Shown here: piece by piece, positions 12,411 through 25,607 of the stretch | Layout of the letters: each line of letters starts with the position of its first letter | How positions within the stretch are numbered: the first letter of the stretch is position 1 | NCBI GenBank assembly: GCA_023213395.1 | Contig: CM041465.1 | Coordinates: forward strand, 212,047,741-212,111,740 | From: Cycas panzhihuaensis | Taxonomy: Eukaryota; Cycadophyta | DNA: 64,000 bases | Reading direction: 5' to 3' | Translations under genes and position numbers: made by a program | The notes under the pieces: generated by a model | What the model was told of the DNA's origin: nothing | The model's database searches: none | What the model saw: the letters and a program-made list of their open reading frames with translations, nothing else

Positions 12411-13378
12411 AAGTATGATAGAAATCAACATGAAGGCTTAATTGGCTAGGACGTTTGATATGAAGGATCTCAAAGTAGTAAAACAAATCTTGGGTATGGA
12501 GATATATAGAGACAGGAATAATGGTAATCTTTGGTTATCACAATAGAAATATATAGAGAAGATACTAACTAGATTTGGTATGGTAAATATGAAACGTATT
12601 AGTATCTCATTTGCTTCCCATTTCAAGCTTTCTTCAAGTTTGAGTCTTAATTATGAGGAAGAAAAGGAATATATGTCTTGTGTACCTTATGTTAGTATAG
12701 TATAAAGCTTAATATATACCATGGTATGTACAAGACCTAATATTTCATATGCATTTGGTGTGATTAGCAAATACATGGTAAATCTAGGTAAATAACATTA
12801 GGTGGAAATGAAATGGATGCTTTGATATTTAAGAGGCATAAGTGACTATTGCATTATCTTTAATGGTATGGGTAATTCAATTTGTAGATATATGGATGTA
12901 GATTTTATATGAGACTTGGATAAAATAAGGTCGACTTCAGGTTATGTATTTACTCTTATAAATAGTCTAATTAATTGGATGTCTAAACTTCAAAGTTTAA
13001 TTGCTTTGTCTACTACATAAGCTAAGTATTTTATTGTAGCACATACTTGTAAGGAGGAAATTTGGTTGTAGGGTCTATTGGGTAAGTTTGAAAGGATACA
13101 AGATAAGGTAAAGGTATTTTGTGACAGTTAAAGTGCTATTTACTTAGCCAAGAATATAGCTTATCATAATAGGACAAAGCATAGTATAGTCAAATACCAT
13201 TTTGTAAGATAGGTTGTTGAAGCAGGTGGAGTAGCCCTTGAGAAGGTTAATGCTCATCAAAATTATGTAGAAATGTTCATTAAACTAGTGCCATTAAAGA
13301 AGCTTAAATGGAGTGTAGTTTCTCTTAGCTTGCAGAAAAGATGATGAATGGTTTAGGAATGGTATTAGGAAAATTGTT
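12411..13378 (+). pseudogene. copia RT end and RNase H
   Basis: Starts in the RT after the YVDD box (LARTFDMKDLK, KQILGMEIYRD), continues through the thumb, and then RNase H with YMDVDFI, RSTSGYVFTLINS and HNRTKHSIVKYHFVR, the usual closing motifs. Glutamine codons have become TAG/TAA at several places. RNase H aspartates are visible in MDVD and FCDS. The RT palm with its aspartates is lost in the internal deletion. Confidence 0.85.
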
Positions 13379-13392
13379 GTCAAGGTAGAGAT
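13379..13392 (+). other. polypurine tract
   Basis: tcaaggtagagat directly upstream of the 3' LTR. It matches the relative's taaggtggagat at 49801-49812. Confidence 0.7.
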
Positions 13393-14028
13393 TGTTAGAT
13401 ATGTGACAATAATTATGATAAGTCTTTAATTTTTAGGACCTTTATCCACAAGGTTTGCCCATCAATATTTCCTCAAGGGGATCCAAAGGGGGTGACATAC
13501 CTCCTTGGCTAAGGGAGGTATGAGGGAGTGTGGAACGCCAGTATGCAAGTGGGTGTTCAGGGGTGATAGCCCCTAAATAAAAAAACTAGAGCTCAAAACT
13601 TACCAAATTATAAAGGGAATCTAGGTTGTTCATAAAAAGACCTAGATCTAATGGCTATGATTGATGTGCCTTTCTTATAACCCATTTTTAGGATAATTGT
13701 ATCATATTGTATTGTGTTACATTATATTACAAAGGGGCAATCATTGGTTGTTATTATTGTGTAAATTCTATGGAGCGCATATATAATCTTTCATTCACGA
13801 CTAATAAAGAATGATACCTTTCCTATGTGGATGTTTCCCTAGCACTCTATTAGGGTTTTACCATATTAAAATCTATGTATTAGGTAATGTGTATGTTTTC
13901 TTAGGTATGTTGAGTAATCTATGGTTTTAGAAACTTACATTTATTACAATTTTGAATTGTGGTTATTATTATAAAATAGTTAGATCTTGGTGGCTTGTTT
14001 TGGTTAGTTAGACTAGGTTTTCTCAACA
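13393..14028 (+). repeat. 3' LTR of the deleted copia element
   Basis: Begins tgttagatatgtgac and ends tctcaaca, followed by the target duplication ttgat. It holds a near-perfect hairpin at 13496-13522 (9-bp arms cataccTcc/ggaggtatg) in the same place as a G/C hairpin in the 5' LTR. Confidence 0.94.
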
Positions 14029-14033
14029 TTGAT

Positions 14034-14915
14034 GTCACTTACCCATTGCATGCCATATTACTTTCATCTCTTTCTTATAAATGGATAATTGATTCTTATG
14101 GTCCTTGAGTTTTTAGCTTTAAAATTTAATGGGATGAAACTTTTACATGAGAATGATGCCTAGGCTAAAACCTAAAGCATTGTATTCAAGCTAAAATGGT
14201 TACCACAATTTGGGTGTGGTGAGGACCATAGTGAACATCATAATAGTTTTAAGGTAATTGAAAGTATCTCTTACTACAAGGGACTAATAGAATGAGTATT
14301 TTTAAAGTAAGTTGGTTAGTGAGGCAATCAATAAAGCATAGTTCTAAGTGAAAGAATGATAGAATCCTATGAGGCATAGGAAGGCTTACAACTATGTGAG
14401 GTCCTTAAGGATGGGCTAAGCAGTGACAACTAAGATTTTATCTAGGTTGACCCTAACATAATTTGATAAAATGATATAGCCTAAGTACTATAACATAGAT
14501 CTACCAAATTTACAATTATATAGTTTTATATATCTTTGATACCAATTGAGGATTTAGAAGATTTTTTTAAGATGTTAAAGGTGGCGACTCATATAAGAAG
14601 TGTAAATAAGGATTTTGTTAAAGGAAACAATAATAAACTTTCGCAAATAAGGCCTAGATATTTTATTTATTAAGTCTTAGAATGTGGATGGAATATTACA
14701 TAATCCAAATGGCATCACTTATAACTCAAAGAACTAGTGATTAGGATCTAGTAATAGTCAGACTAAAGATTGAGTTTAGAAAAGATAGTAATTCCATGAA
14801 TCTCATCAAGAATTTCATCAATTCTAGGGGTTGGGAACTTATTTTTTATAGTGATTTTATTGAGCTCTCAATATTCAACATAGAGTTAAAATGAACTATC
14901 TTTTTTTTTTATACA
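14034..14915 (-). pseudogene. gypsy RT and RNase H start, decayed
   Basis: On the minus strand, at about 14910-14740, the frames give [20 protein letters not shown] and then [12 protein letters not shown], the RT fingers-palm motif (ALNKxTIKNKFPIPRIDELLDEL...FSKLDLxSGYHQI). The active-site box near 14620 reads VSFNKILIYTS where FFDDILIYS is expected, so both aspartates are gone. RNase H follows to 14034 and continues left of the copia insertion at 10025. The motif set is that of chromovirus RT. Confidence 0.82.
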
Positions 14916-17900
14916 AGGACAATGGGTGTTATATAAGGACTTTTACTAGTCTAGATAATAACCATGTCCATTAGTTCATTTAAAATTTTCTTAATTTTAT
15001 TTTTCTAAAAATATGAATTTTGGTAGGGTCTTAAGCTAATGGGGTCATGGGTATTCTTGAGTTTAATGAAATGATGAAAACCATGATCTAATAGAGGTGT
15101 GTTAAGTAATAAGACAAATATTGGTTGATACTTTAATAGGAGTGTCTAAATATTTGAATGAATAATCTATTGAGGTTAGATGTTGTTAATATAAATTATA
15201 TATCCAAGACTACTAGCTAAGTGCATCCTCACTCAATTTTGAGATATGACTTTGTTTGGGGAGAATGGATACCATGTAATTTATGAGTTTGACTAATGTA
15301 ATCCTTAAACAAGATGAAGGGATTATTAGGAGAGTTATTAGTATTATATGTACCAAGTGTTTGAACCCATTGGACACTAAGTATTTCATTTGATCCTCCT
15401 ATAGATAGGGTGCAAAAGTCATCAACTTAGTGATAGGAATCAATTTATACCATCGTATTTTTTATAGTACTAATACAGTGCAAGGTTTATGGCATGATAA
15501 GGCATAAATAAACCAAAGTTTAGGAATAATCTAAAGTTTTACCTATCTGACTAAGGAAATATCTATAAAGTTTAAACATGCGCCACCATCAATTAAAATT
15601 ATGATGGAGGTCTTCTTAATTTATCCTTTTACAAGGAGGGGTTCTAGATAGGATGTGATCAAGATAATAGCTAAGGAAACTTCTAGTTAGGGATCGGGAA
15701 GGAATTCTTTACGGGCCTGCTCTTTGAGTTCATTTTAAGAGTAAGAGTCCTTATCCAAAGCAAGGTCAATTGTGAAGATTATTTTCTTTACTTTGCATGC
15801 CTTCATGTATCTAGGGACCTTTTTTTTTTTAATACCTAATATATAGGCTAGCCTTCATACATCGATTTACTTTCATTATTAAAATATAGACTTGGTCTAC
15901 TACTAGTTCTATAGTTGATCATTGCATTTCATCAATTTTAAGCCCTTGGTGTTATTAGTCAAAAAATTAAGGTTTGCTGATATTGTATGGGATTTGCCTA
16001 AATGTTGTTTCTTATTCTACTATAAACTCAACCTTAATTACTTTGGATTTATACATGGCCTCCCTTAGGCTAAATAAGGATATAGCCTTTAGGCACATAT
16101 GAATGTGCTCCTTGATTCCCAACATATAAATATCAATGAGTGTGTCCTAATCAAGTGAATAGAGAACCTAGGTGTGTAATTCCTAAAATTTATTTGTGTA
16201 AGCCTTTACTAACCTTATCTACTTTAGCCAAGTGAGTTGTCTAAATAAGGAGTTATTATAGGTGTTACCATATTATTCAAAAAAACTCTAATACAATTAT
16301 TCCCATATTTGGATAGATGAATTCTCATGTTGCCACTATTAGAAACAATGGTATACTTTCCCCTCTAAATGGATTAAGGCAAATATAATTTGGTCTATTA
16401 GGAAGAAGTAAGACTCCAACTTACTAATCCAACTTTATGAAGAATCTATATTTAGATTAAGGTCAAAAGTTGGGACTATAATCTTGTGATTGAATTATAG
16501 TTGCCTTGATGAAAAAGGGGGTAGTGCTCTAGAAGGTAGTGGTGAAGGGCCTTTTGTATTAGACATAAACAAGTTACCAGAGTTGGTCACCAATTGTTAG
16601 AGTATCTTCTCAATGTTCTAGCATAAGCCATCTTATTGTTGGTCACTCTAGTCTTATATCTATTACATGGCATGTTTCATCTTTGTTATTGCTTATGAGA
16701 AGGAAATAATGCTTGGAGCCATTTATTCCAAGTGTGTAATACTTTAAGATACTCCCTTCGAGTGTACCTTTAATACTTAAATATAATTAACCTATGTAAA
16801 AGGGGTCATTGAAGAATAATCCAATATTGCAAGAAGTGTGAAGGGGAATTATAAAAGGAGGAATAGATCTAGAAGAAGGGTGTTACTGGAAGGGGAAATA
16901 GGTAGACAAAAATAGATTAAAGAATTAGGGATTAATATAGAAGGGAATGGGAGTGCTAGAGGTGTTTATAGTCTATTAACCTCTTAGGTATAATTATGTA
17001 TAGACAAGGTAAAAATTAGGTAATAATCTCACTTAGTCCATCATGACAAGCATGATGAGCTTGTCAAAATGATGTAGGTAAGATTATGTATGATTTTTTG
17101 GCTGATGGGGCCCACTTGCTATTTTTTACTAAAATTTTAGGTTGAGATTGACCTAGCCAAAAATGATCAGCACAACATACTAATTAAAATAAAATGTATA
17201 TATGAATAGATGACATTTTTTGCCTGATACACTTTTTTTCTAGAGTTGGTACAAGCTTCATTTAAATTAGATAAGTATTTCTTGAAGTAACCCTAGGGAC
17301 TAGGTGGGGGCCTTTCCCTCTTCATCTTTTTTTTCCTTTATATAGAGGGCAGGATTTGGACCAAGAGACTGGGTGTGGGGATTAAAAATTGAGTATGAGG
17401 TTTGGACAAAAAAATTTAAATGTTATGTTATTATCTTTGTACTATAGGTCAAAGTTGTGTTGTTGTATATGTAATATAGGTTGGTGTTCTTGTTTTGATG
17501 ATGTTATAACTTTAAGATTTTTTCTTTTTAAATTATCTTTTGGATTATCTTATGAAAATATAGTAGTCTCAACTTATTTTGAGGTAATTTGCCTTTTATT
17601 ATTTTTATAACCCTCTTCTTTTGGGTAGAATTTTGACTATAGGGATACAGAAGTACCTAAGACTTAAGAAATATGGTATACCTATTTCTACAAGCCCCTT
17701 GATAAACTTCCCAGTCATTACTACTACTCAACTTAATTTCTCAAGGTACCAACTACAAAAGAAATCCACACCTATAACTATAATAATTGTGTTAGTATAT
17801 TTGTAAGGAGTAATTTCTTGGTGATATTCATTAATTAGTGCACTATATAAAATAGATGGCCAAAATTTTTTCCTATTCTAGGTAAGGCAAAAGAATCAAT

Positions 17901-18276
17901 AATGGTCCTCTAATCTAACCAAAGGTATATAGAGGCTTAATCTCATAGCTAGGTTCTGGTTAAGGTTTATGTAGGTAGTATTATCTAATTTTCTTATTAC
18001 ATAGACATATACACATATGTACTTGGCTATAAATAAGAAACCCTTATGATTTTTAAAGTCTCCTAATACAAGGTCTCTACTTATAACTAGGGGATATAGG
18101 AGGGAGGGAGTTTGCTACCTACTTGCAGTTGCTTATTAAATTTTAGAAAATAACAATATTATAGAACTAAAAAAATAAAAGCAAAAGATAAATTCTAGAA
18201 TTTCACCAAGGGGGGAAAAAAATCTTAAAAGTTTTGCTCTTCCTACAAATCAACTCCTTGGGTGGATTTATAACTC
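14916..18276 (-). other. decayed gag and protease region of the gypsy element
   Basis: By position between primer site and RT this should hold gag and protease, but stops are too dense for me to read a zinc knuckle or protease motif with confidence. The open plus-strand stretches near 17389-17806 are in the wrong orientation and look accidental. Confidence 0.45.
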
Positions 18277-18290
18277 AACTTTGATACTAC
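18277..18290 (-). other. primer-binding site (tRNA-Met type)
   Basis: Minus strand reads GTAGTATCAAAGTTG just inside the right LTR, against the tRNA-Met pattern TGGTATCAGAGCC. It confirms that the right LTR is the 5' LTR. Confidence 0.65.
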
Positions 18291-18291
18291 T

Positions 18292-18687
18292 TCAAAGGTT
18301 CCTTCTCAGTAATCTTTCTTAATCTTATAATATAAATGATGCAAAAGACATAATAGAAAGGAAAAATAGACCACTTTTATTAATGGAAGATGTAAAGAAC
18401 ATAGAATAAGCACTTATAAAGACACTAAAGAAAGCTTAGGGGAACCAAAGTACAACCTTAAATAAGATATAAAATACACAACCCCCTTCCTTTATAAACA
18501 TCTAGCCTTAAATAAATAAAAGAGGCCTTCTTTTAGCCAATGCCATTGGTAGATAAATAGTCTTTAATTTTATTGGTAGTTACAAATGATCTCGCACACA
18601 CAAGTTAATGACTACCACTAACCACTAAGAGACTTAGACATAAACATATATGGGTACGTTCTATAGGCCACAAGTTTGTATGTGAAC
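18292..18687 (-). repeat. 5' LTR of the minus-strand gypsy element
   Basis: Aligns with 7959-8363 at the same order of blocks. The TATA box on the minus strand at 18489-18498 is conserved. The outer end has drifted from the CA terminus (gaac instead of gaca), so the boundary is good to a few bases only. Confidence 0.85.
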
Positions 18688-19956
18688 TATTAGAGTAGTC
18701 TATTATACCTCAAAGTACTCAAGATCAACTTGGTACCCCATCCACCTAATATTCCTAAGATTGATAGGACTACTCAATAAGACCTTGGTAATCATGTTAA
18801 AGCTTTTACTATGGAGTATATTAATTATTGACCTTCTAATCATGTTATAATGAAGTTATTCCCACTTTGCCTCTATAAGGATGCTCTTAAATAGTTTTAC
18901 TGTCAACCATACATTCTATTCACACCTTCTAATAATTATTTAATGCATTTGTCAATTATTTTAATGTATCTAAACCCTTTGAGAGTGAGGCCAAGGCCTT
19001 CTTCTCCATTAAACAAGGTCATGATAAGCTTAATAGGGATTTTTTTAGCTACTCCCATGACCTTCTTCACTCTCTTAAGGCCACATTATATGAAAAGTTA
19101 AAGCAAGATAGTTTCGTTAATTCCCTCCATCCCAAGGTATATATGAAAGTTATTAAAATATGTGCCACTACTTGTAAGAGTGTGGTAGCTAAATGCCTTA
19201 CTTTAGAGTCTATTGGGATCTAGATAGGAGTCAATAAACTCATAACACCAACCCCAAGATGTGAAACTTACATACAATCTAAAGAACTAAAACCCCAAGT
19301 CAAAACCACTAATAAGACCATGGATTCCCTTATTTTAGTCATTCTTTCATTTGAAAGAATGATGTAAGACCTCAAATTACAAACTAAGCCCTTATAAAAG
19401 TAAAGTTCACAACCCCAAAATCAATAAAACCATTAACCTATTCATCAAACTACTTAATAATCTTATTATCCTAAGGATAATAAGGGAGATGTCTCCCACA
19501 TTGGGAAGAAGTAGTATCTAGTCTATTAGAGTTATGCCCATGATGATGATTAGTGCTAAACCTAACACCTCGAGGTTTGACCTCCTTATGAGCCTTCTAC
19601 ATATCTTACCTCAAGGCTTAACCTTAACTAATGAATCTATAAGGATCCCTTCCCTCAACATGATGGTGGCTTAAGTCTCAAGCCTAGAAGGGTAAATGGA
19701 AAAACCCCATAAATCCAAATTGCCACTCTTAAACCAAGTGTTTTATAATAAGAGTAAACTCAATCCCTACCAAAGGCCCAAAATACCTAACTAGGAGAAG
19801 TTGTATGATGCTTTAATATAAAGGATAAGTATATTTATCAAATGCTTAAGGTTACTCAAGAATTTGTTGTCACCTAAGTTGTAGCTACTTAAGAAGTTGA
19901 TGACCCTTCCTCTTCATATCTTCAGCCTACCAAGATCCATGTGCTCCCTAAGATTA
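18688..19956 (+). pseudogene. gypsy A gag
   Basis: Frames read in order: NLVPHPPNIPKID, MKLFPLCLYKDALK, then SIKQGHDKLNRDF and FVNSLHPKVYMKVIKI. These match gypsy B gag at 33000-33420 (LPPHPPEVPKFDG, LSLKQGHDKMNRDF, FVNALHPEVHVEVLKM). This is the retrotransposon gag (capsid) domain. Frequent TAG/TAA codons break it. It stops at the insertion point of the non-coding element (19957). Confidence 0.85.
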
Positions 19957-20460
19957 TATTAGAATATGTGATATTTTTACATATATAATATTTAATATAA
20001 AATTATAAACCTATATAATTCCATATACAAAAATATTAATAGATGTAATAATACATATATATTCATGTTAAAAGATAAAGAGACTCAAAGATTCTATAGG
20101 CTATTCACGAGGTGACTAAATCTATAAATATATATATGCACCACTTGAGAACTTAATAAAGGATTAAATAAGGAGTGTGAATTCATTTAGAGATTAATAA
20201 CGAGGAGCTCCTAACTGTAACCTTCTCCTATGGTTTTACCCTTATAGGTTTTCCATATATAAATCTATTATCTCTTGTGGTATATATTCATAGATTTATG
20301 GTGATGTTTATTATGTTTTATAATTCATGATACTATGTTGCCTATTGATCTTACATCTTATACTTGTGTATATATTATTTATATTCCTTATGATATATTA
20401 TAATTCATAATTGATACTTCATTGATATGATTTTACTATATAGATGAGTATATTTTAACA
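19957..20460 (+). repeat. 5' LTR of the non-coding element
   Basis: Aligns with 54057-54551, with shared blocks such as caccacttgagaactt and ctataggctattc. It ends ttttaaca, followed directly by tggtatgaaag. Confidence 0.85.
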
Positions 20461-22886
20461 TGGTATGAAAGAATAAAATTTTTCAATATGCTATCAAAGC
20501 AAATTCAAAATTTCTAATATGGTATTAGAGCCATGGTGAAATATTAGAGTGTAGTTTAAGAGCCAGAGTGAACTATGAGATCTCCAAGGTTGTGAAAGAT
20601 CTTGTAGAGACTTGTGATAAATTATTAGCCTATTCCGAGCCAGTATATAGGCTAATTTAAAAAGAAGTTTGAAGAGTCAAGACCAATTATGTTAGTGACA
20701 TGTGACTAAGACTTTGGGGCAAGATGAAGATACTGAGAATCATATATAGTTGTTTAAAGTCATATGAAGAAGAAAACTATGACATTGATGGTAATACTAT
20801 TTATTATTTATTATGGATATTAATTTTTAACATATCAGTACCATATATTTGAAGCATATAGGTATGAAACAAGTCTAACAAAAGTGATAAAGAAAAGACA
20901 AGATATTATTACTAGTTACATTTATCAATATAGGCTAGCCCCTATAAAAGTGATTGAGATTTTGTGAGATATGCCATCTCATCAAATCACACAATTATCA
21001 ATAGTAAGATTAAATAAGATAAGTGTTGATAACATCTCTCTTACCTAGTGCTTAATCATGAAAAATTTTATCCACCTTTTTTTTATGGATTTTCTTCTAG
21101 TCCATGTTATTCTTATAACAATTGTTATTGAGAGATGAGTAGGAAAATGATGAGAGTAAATGTGTTAAAGAGGAATTTTATGAACAACAATAAAACAAGA
21201 TATTATGAAGCAAGCTAGTAAGTTGTCACTATAACCCAAACATATAGTAGGCTTATATAGTATGATATATGACAAATTTGAAAAAGGTATATTAATGGAA
21301 AAATTAATGTATGCAAAAAAGTAAGACATGTTTAGGACATGATGAAAATATAAAACATAAGGTTTTATGGTAGCAAATTACGATATGTACAAGGCATGTT
21401 GATAGCAAAAGTATGATAGGTAGTTATGTGAAGCATGAAATTAGGGTTTCAAAGATGATAAATTTTATGAAAATTTTTTGAACATATTGTTATTGAGAAA
21501 TTAATAGTTTCATATTATGATTTGAGCTATAAAAAGTGATATGTAATGGGGCAAATCTATATAGACATAATACATAAAATAAAGGATGATTGAAAAAGCA
21601 GTGTGTTAGGGTTTAATGAAGAGTATATGAAGTAGATATACTTTGGGAAATATGTATGCAAGAGGTTGATAAGAATTAAGGGTTTATATTGAATGGGGTT
21701 GTTTATTTATAGGACTCCATTTATGTGTATCCCTCTATCATTATGTTATAAAAAACCTATGATGCCCTGCCTATGTACTTACATATAGATCATATATGGA
21801 GTCTTACATATCTATGTGTTTTTCATATTATATATTAATTCATCCTACCAATTTATAAGTATACTTAAATTACTATTATTGATAATTGTGAAGCTTGTAG
21901 AGAAGTCAACTAGGTGTACTATCTATTACTAGCCCTATCTTGACTACATGAAATACCCTTTGACTCTATTCATCAAAGAATATTTTAACTAGCCTATGGA
22001 ATCATTACCCTATTTACATGAGGATTATACTCAGAGTTATGAGATATAAATGCCTTCTAACCATGCTTAATTTATATATGCAAACATGTCTTGCCCACAA
22101 AAGAAAAGCATCATCATTTAAAGAAATTGTGATATATTGGAGTAATTTTTCACCTATACAATGATTTGTTAATTGTGCCTTATATGAAAATTTATCATTG
22201 GTTGACTTTTCAAGCCTTTAATTTGTGATTTTATGATATACAAATTATATGCATCACCTATTGACTATATAGAGACAAGTTGACTATAAGTTTTTTAGCT
22301 AGAGTTATTATTTTTTAAATATTTTATGACATTAAACTAGATTGGATAATTTTATGAAGTCTATTAAAAACCCTTAGCGGATAGCCTGAGGTCATATGGA
22401 GCATAGCCATGACTAGGATCCTAAACAAAAAGGGCTAAACTTAATTTCTTAAGAAATATTCATTTTTAAAGGACATATTAAGACTCTTTTTAGTATAAAT
22501 TTCCATCTAAGAGTCTATTCTTCATGACATTAGTTATGTTAGGAAGAGAATTTAGAGATAGATAAAATGAGTGGTTGTAAGGCATATTTTAAAGGTTAGA
22601 TAATAGATATTTTAATTAGTAAAGTTGATTGAAGTATTTTTGATATAATAAAACTAGTAATTTTTTAGAAATTTAAAATTTAATTTGGTAATTTTTGACA
22701 ATTTTAAAAGCTCTTAAGCATATGATGATGTATATTGATGATTGTTGATGAAAGAAAAAGGAATCTTAGTTGAAATTTAATTTAAAATGGCATATTTAAG
22801 GCTCATTAATGATATTTTAAGGCTTAAAATTAAATATGTAGAAAGTTATTTAATAAAAATATGATATGGGTTTCTTATACATGTTA
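20461..22886 (+). other. internal region of the non-coding element, no gene seen
   Basis: AT-rich. A second tRNA-Met-like stretch (tggtattagagccatgg) lies at 20520, slightly inside the first. No gag, RT or integrase motif can be read in any frame. Confidence 0.6.
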
Positions 22887-22891
22887 GACAT

Positions 22892-23144
22892 TATTACGAA
22901 CCTTCTTAAAGGTTAATCAATTATTATTAATGAAAAAGGCGTCTGTTGAAGAGTTGTGACCTTTTATTAAAGGGTCCTATTATGCACCTATAAATGAGGC
23001 CTTCAAGGTATTGGATATCATTCATTTTTTTATCAACCAAATATATTGGTCTTGTGACTATTAAATCTATTGACCAACTTTGTGTTTCATGGGTGCTCGC
23101 TAAATCGATCGATTGTACTCCTGTTATGAAATTGGTTCATAATT
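22892..23144 (+). repeat. LTR1 of the BRCT-carrying element
   Basis: 253 bp, the same length as LTR2, beginning tattac (tgttac in LTR2) and ending before gtggtatcat, a tRNA-Met-like primer site at 23146. A TATA box, cctataaatg, lies at 22987-22996 and is identical in all three LTR copies. Confidence 0.9.
22989..22995 (+). promoter_or_regulatory. TATA box conserved in three LTR copies
   Basis: TATAAAT within cctataaatgaggcctt, repeated at 51906-51912 and 52781-52787. Its survival in copies that differ around it suggests the LTR promoter. Confidence 0.65.
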
Positions 23145-23766
23145 AGTGGTATCATATTGTACAAGATCCATGCCTAGAAGATATTTATTAGTAACCATAT
23201 AAATAAGAAACAAAATCACTGTTATGAGCCCTACATACACAAATCTATAATTGGGTTAAGGCAGAATAATTCCAACTACAACACCTGGCTAATACATCTA
23301 CAACCGTATTAATATATTTGCATTATAGTTGGTACAAATCAATACAGCCACATTCAGTTGATCAACTTTAATATATTTGTCATTGATATAGTCGCTTCTG
23401 CAATCTAGTTCCTTACTCTCATAATATATCATTGTGACCAGTAACCCTATCCACTATAGAAAGAGTCATATAAAATTACTACACATTATTTAAAGGTAAC
23501 ATGTGGTTCTTCCATTTGCATTGCCTTCTTTTTATTTTCATTCCATTACCATGCTTGTCTTCTTACGTCATCTCTCCACTTTCTCTACATTGTTGGTTGA
23601 CAACCACTATCAAAATCACACAGCCATCACACCTCTTCGCAGCTATGGCCAGAATACAAACAAATTAACATTGCATTAACACTTTGTCTGTTTTGTCCGC
23701 CCGTTCTTTTTATTCTGTCAACATTCTGAAATAGATAATCAATCATCGATACTGTTAGGTTAGACA
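23145..23766 (+). other. leader of the BRCT-carrying element, first part; no gene
   Basis: Non-coding. It aligns with 52062-52690 (for example ggcagaataattccaact and acaaccgtattaatatatt). It is interrupted at 23767 by the copia derivative and resumes at 27271. Confidence 0.8.
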
Positions 23767-24082
23767 CGTTGGGGTTAATGCTCATCACTCCACTCCCACA
23801 ATTTACACATATGAGTGCACACATGTGAAGGTAAGGTAAGGTTAAAGTTACTTTAGTTAAGAATTATTTTATTATATTTTAAATTTTAGAGGTTGAGGAG
23901 GTTTCCCCTCTTTCTCAAACTATATCTTTACTAGGGTGACAAACCATGGTATCTTTTCATACCATCTTCATTTTGAACATTTATAATACTCTCTCAAAGA
24001 TAGATTAAATACAAAGATTATTATGTTTATGTGTTGATTATTTGATATATGCTCCGCTCTGTCTCTATTTTACAAACCTTGA
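23767..24082 (+). repeat. 5' LTR of the copia derivative
   Basis: Aligns with 26980-27265. The first base pair has drifted (cgttgg instead of tgttgg). It is about 30 bp longer than its partner because of a small AT insertion near 23868. Confidence 0.85.
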
Positions 24083-25561
24083 TTTGGTAATATTATTTGA
24101 AATCTAGGTGCAAGGGTACTAGCCCCCTTTAACATTAGCCCCCAGTTATATTCTTTTATACGTGACCTTTAGTTATTAAAGGGGGCTTCTTAACTTTATA
24201 AATATATATATATTTTAATTTCTCCTTAATACATAGGGTACCTAGATAATTTCTATAATATCTCTTCATTGGGGTATCAGTTTCTGATGAAACCTATCCT
24301 GTCGAGTCTAGAATTTTATGGGTTATAGTTTAGACTGGCTATTTTCTATATTTGGAGCTGATTTGAACTGATTTTAATGAGATAAAATTAATCATTTTTT
24401 TTTAAGCCTTTTTAAGTTATTACCACAAAATTCCTTCTTTAACGAGTTATACTTTATCACCAAGAGATTATTTTTTACCCAAATCTACTCCGTAGTAATC
24501 TATTTTCAACAAACTTCATCATTATCTACTTATTTTATTTTTTAGGATTTGTTTTAATTACTATTTTAATAAGTGAAAATGACACTTTAGTGTTTTTTTA
24601 ATATATTTACATAAAAAATACTACTTACATTTTTAGTTGTATCTCCTCAACCAAAAATTGGATTTCCAAACTGTAAGATTTGTTGGAATCCTTATTCAAA
24701 GCACTACTACCTGGAGGTATTTTTTGCTTGATTTGATTAATTATATTGTAGGTTTGAGTAGGTCAAAGTTGACCTTGTTTATGTTGCCTATTTTATTAAC
24801 CTTACAATGACACTTTAAATAGTTTCTTTAATATCTTGAGCTTCATAGCTCAGAATTAAATACCATCTGATTCTGGTGAAAGATTTTTTACAGATTTATA
24901 GTTTTAAATATTTTTTAATTTTATTTTAAATCTATTTTATAGGTTCTCTAAGCTATCAAAGTTGAGGTATATAGAATCACCTAGTTTGTCATTATTAAAC
25001 ATTTTTATATACTATTTCTTAAGTTTATTGGCTCAAAGCATATTAAGCATCTCTTTAATTTATATTTGATCATTTTACATTATTTTATAAGGGTTTTACT
25101 AGTATTTCATGATCTTTTGAGCCATACGCTCTCGTTAAGCCCTAAAAAGGGGACCATATCATTTGTACATTAAAATCTTGACTTGCATGAACCCATTCTC
25201 AAAGCAGTTACCGTTGAGCGGATATTTTATTAATCTTCAAATTGTTATAATCTCATCTTAATTTGATATTGTTTAGTACAACTTTGAAGCTGATCAACTT
25301 GAGAATTAAATATATACCAATAGGCTTGTTCTCTTAACCTTTTAAGGAATTCTTTCTTTCATTTTTCTTACCGATTACTTATTATACGTGTTTAAGGATT
25401 TCATTTAACTTTTATATAGTTTTTTTTAAGCTAATTTGTAGCAGAAAATTAATTACATACATCTAAAGAAAGTGACAAACTATGTGGTCCTACATCCTAA
25501 AATGGGTATAATTCGCTCTTTTTTGGAAGTTTCTTCTTCACATTTTTCATCCTTCTAAACA

Positions 25562-25607
<46 letters not shown>

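Larger units (their letters stand above)
10031..14028 (+). mobile_element. Ty1/copia retrotransposon, internally deleted, inserted in the gypsy element
   Basis: LTRs of 639 bp (10031-10669) and 636 bp (13393-14028) start TG/TA, end ctcaaca and are flanked by a perfect 5-bp duplication, ttgat, at 10026-10030 and 14029-14033. The duplication proves one insertion event and joins the gypsy RNase H pieces on either side. The inside has gag, protease, part of integrase, the end of RT and RNase H. Compared with the relative at 29051-50444 it lacks about 1.3 kb from mid-integrase to the RT palm, so it could only have moved with proteins from other copies, unless the deletion came after insertion. Confidence 0.95.
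7959..18687 (-). mobile_element. Ty3/gypsy retrotransposon, chromovirus-like, split by a copia insertion
   Basis: Two direct repeats of about 400 bp (7959-8363 and 18292-18687) flank a region with gypsy domains on the minus strand. From right to left these are primer site (18277-18290), decayed gag/protease, RT (about 14915-14560), RNase H (14350-14034, continuing at 10025-9861), integrase (about 9860-8580) and polypurine tract (8364-8378). RT before integrase is the gypsy order. A complete copia element sits at 10031-14028 inside its RNase H. Without that insertion the element is about 6.7 kb. No TSD is evident, and its right LTR abuts gypsy A gag directly. Confidence 0.88.

Noticed and set aside
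17389-17806. Plus-strand open frames of 60-73 codons
   Set aside because: They lie antisense in the gag/protease region of the minus-strand gypsy element and show no motif.
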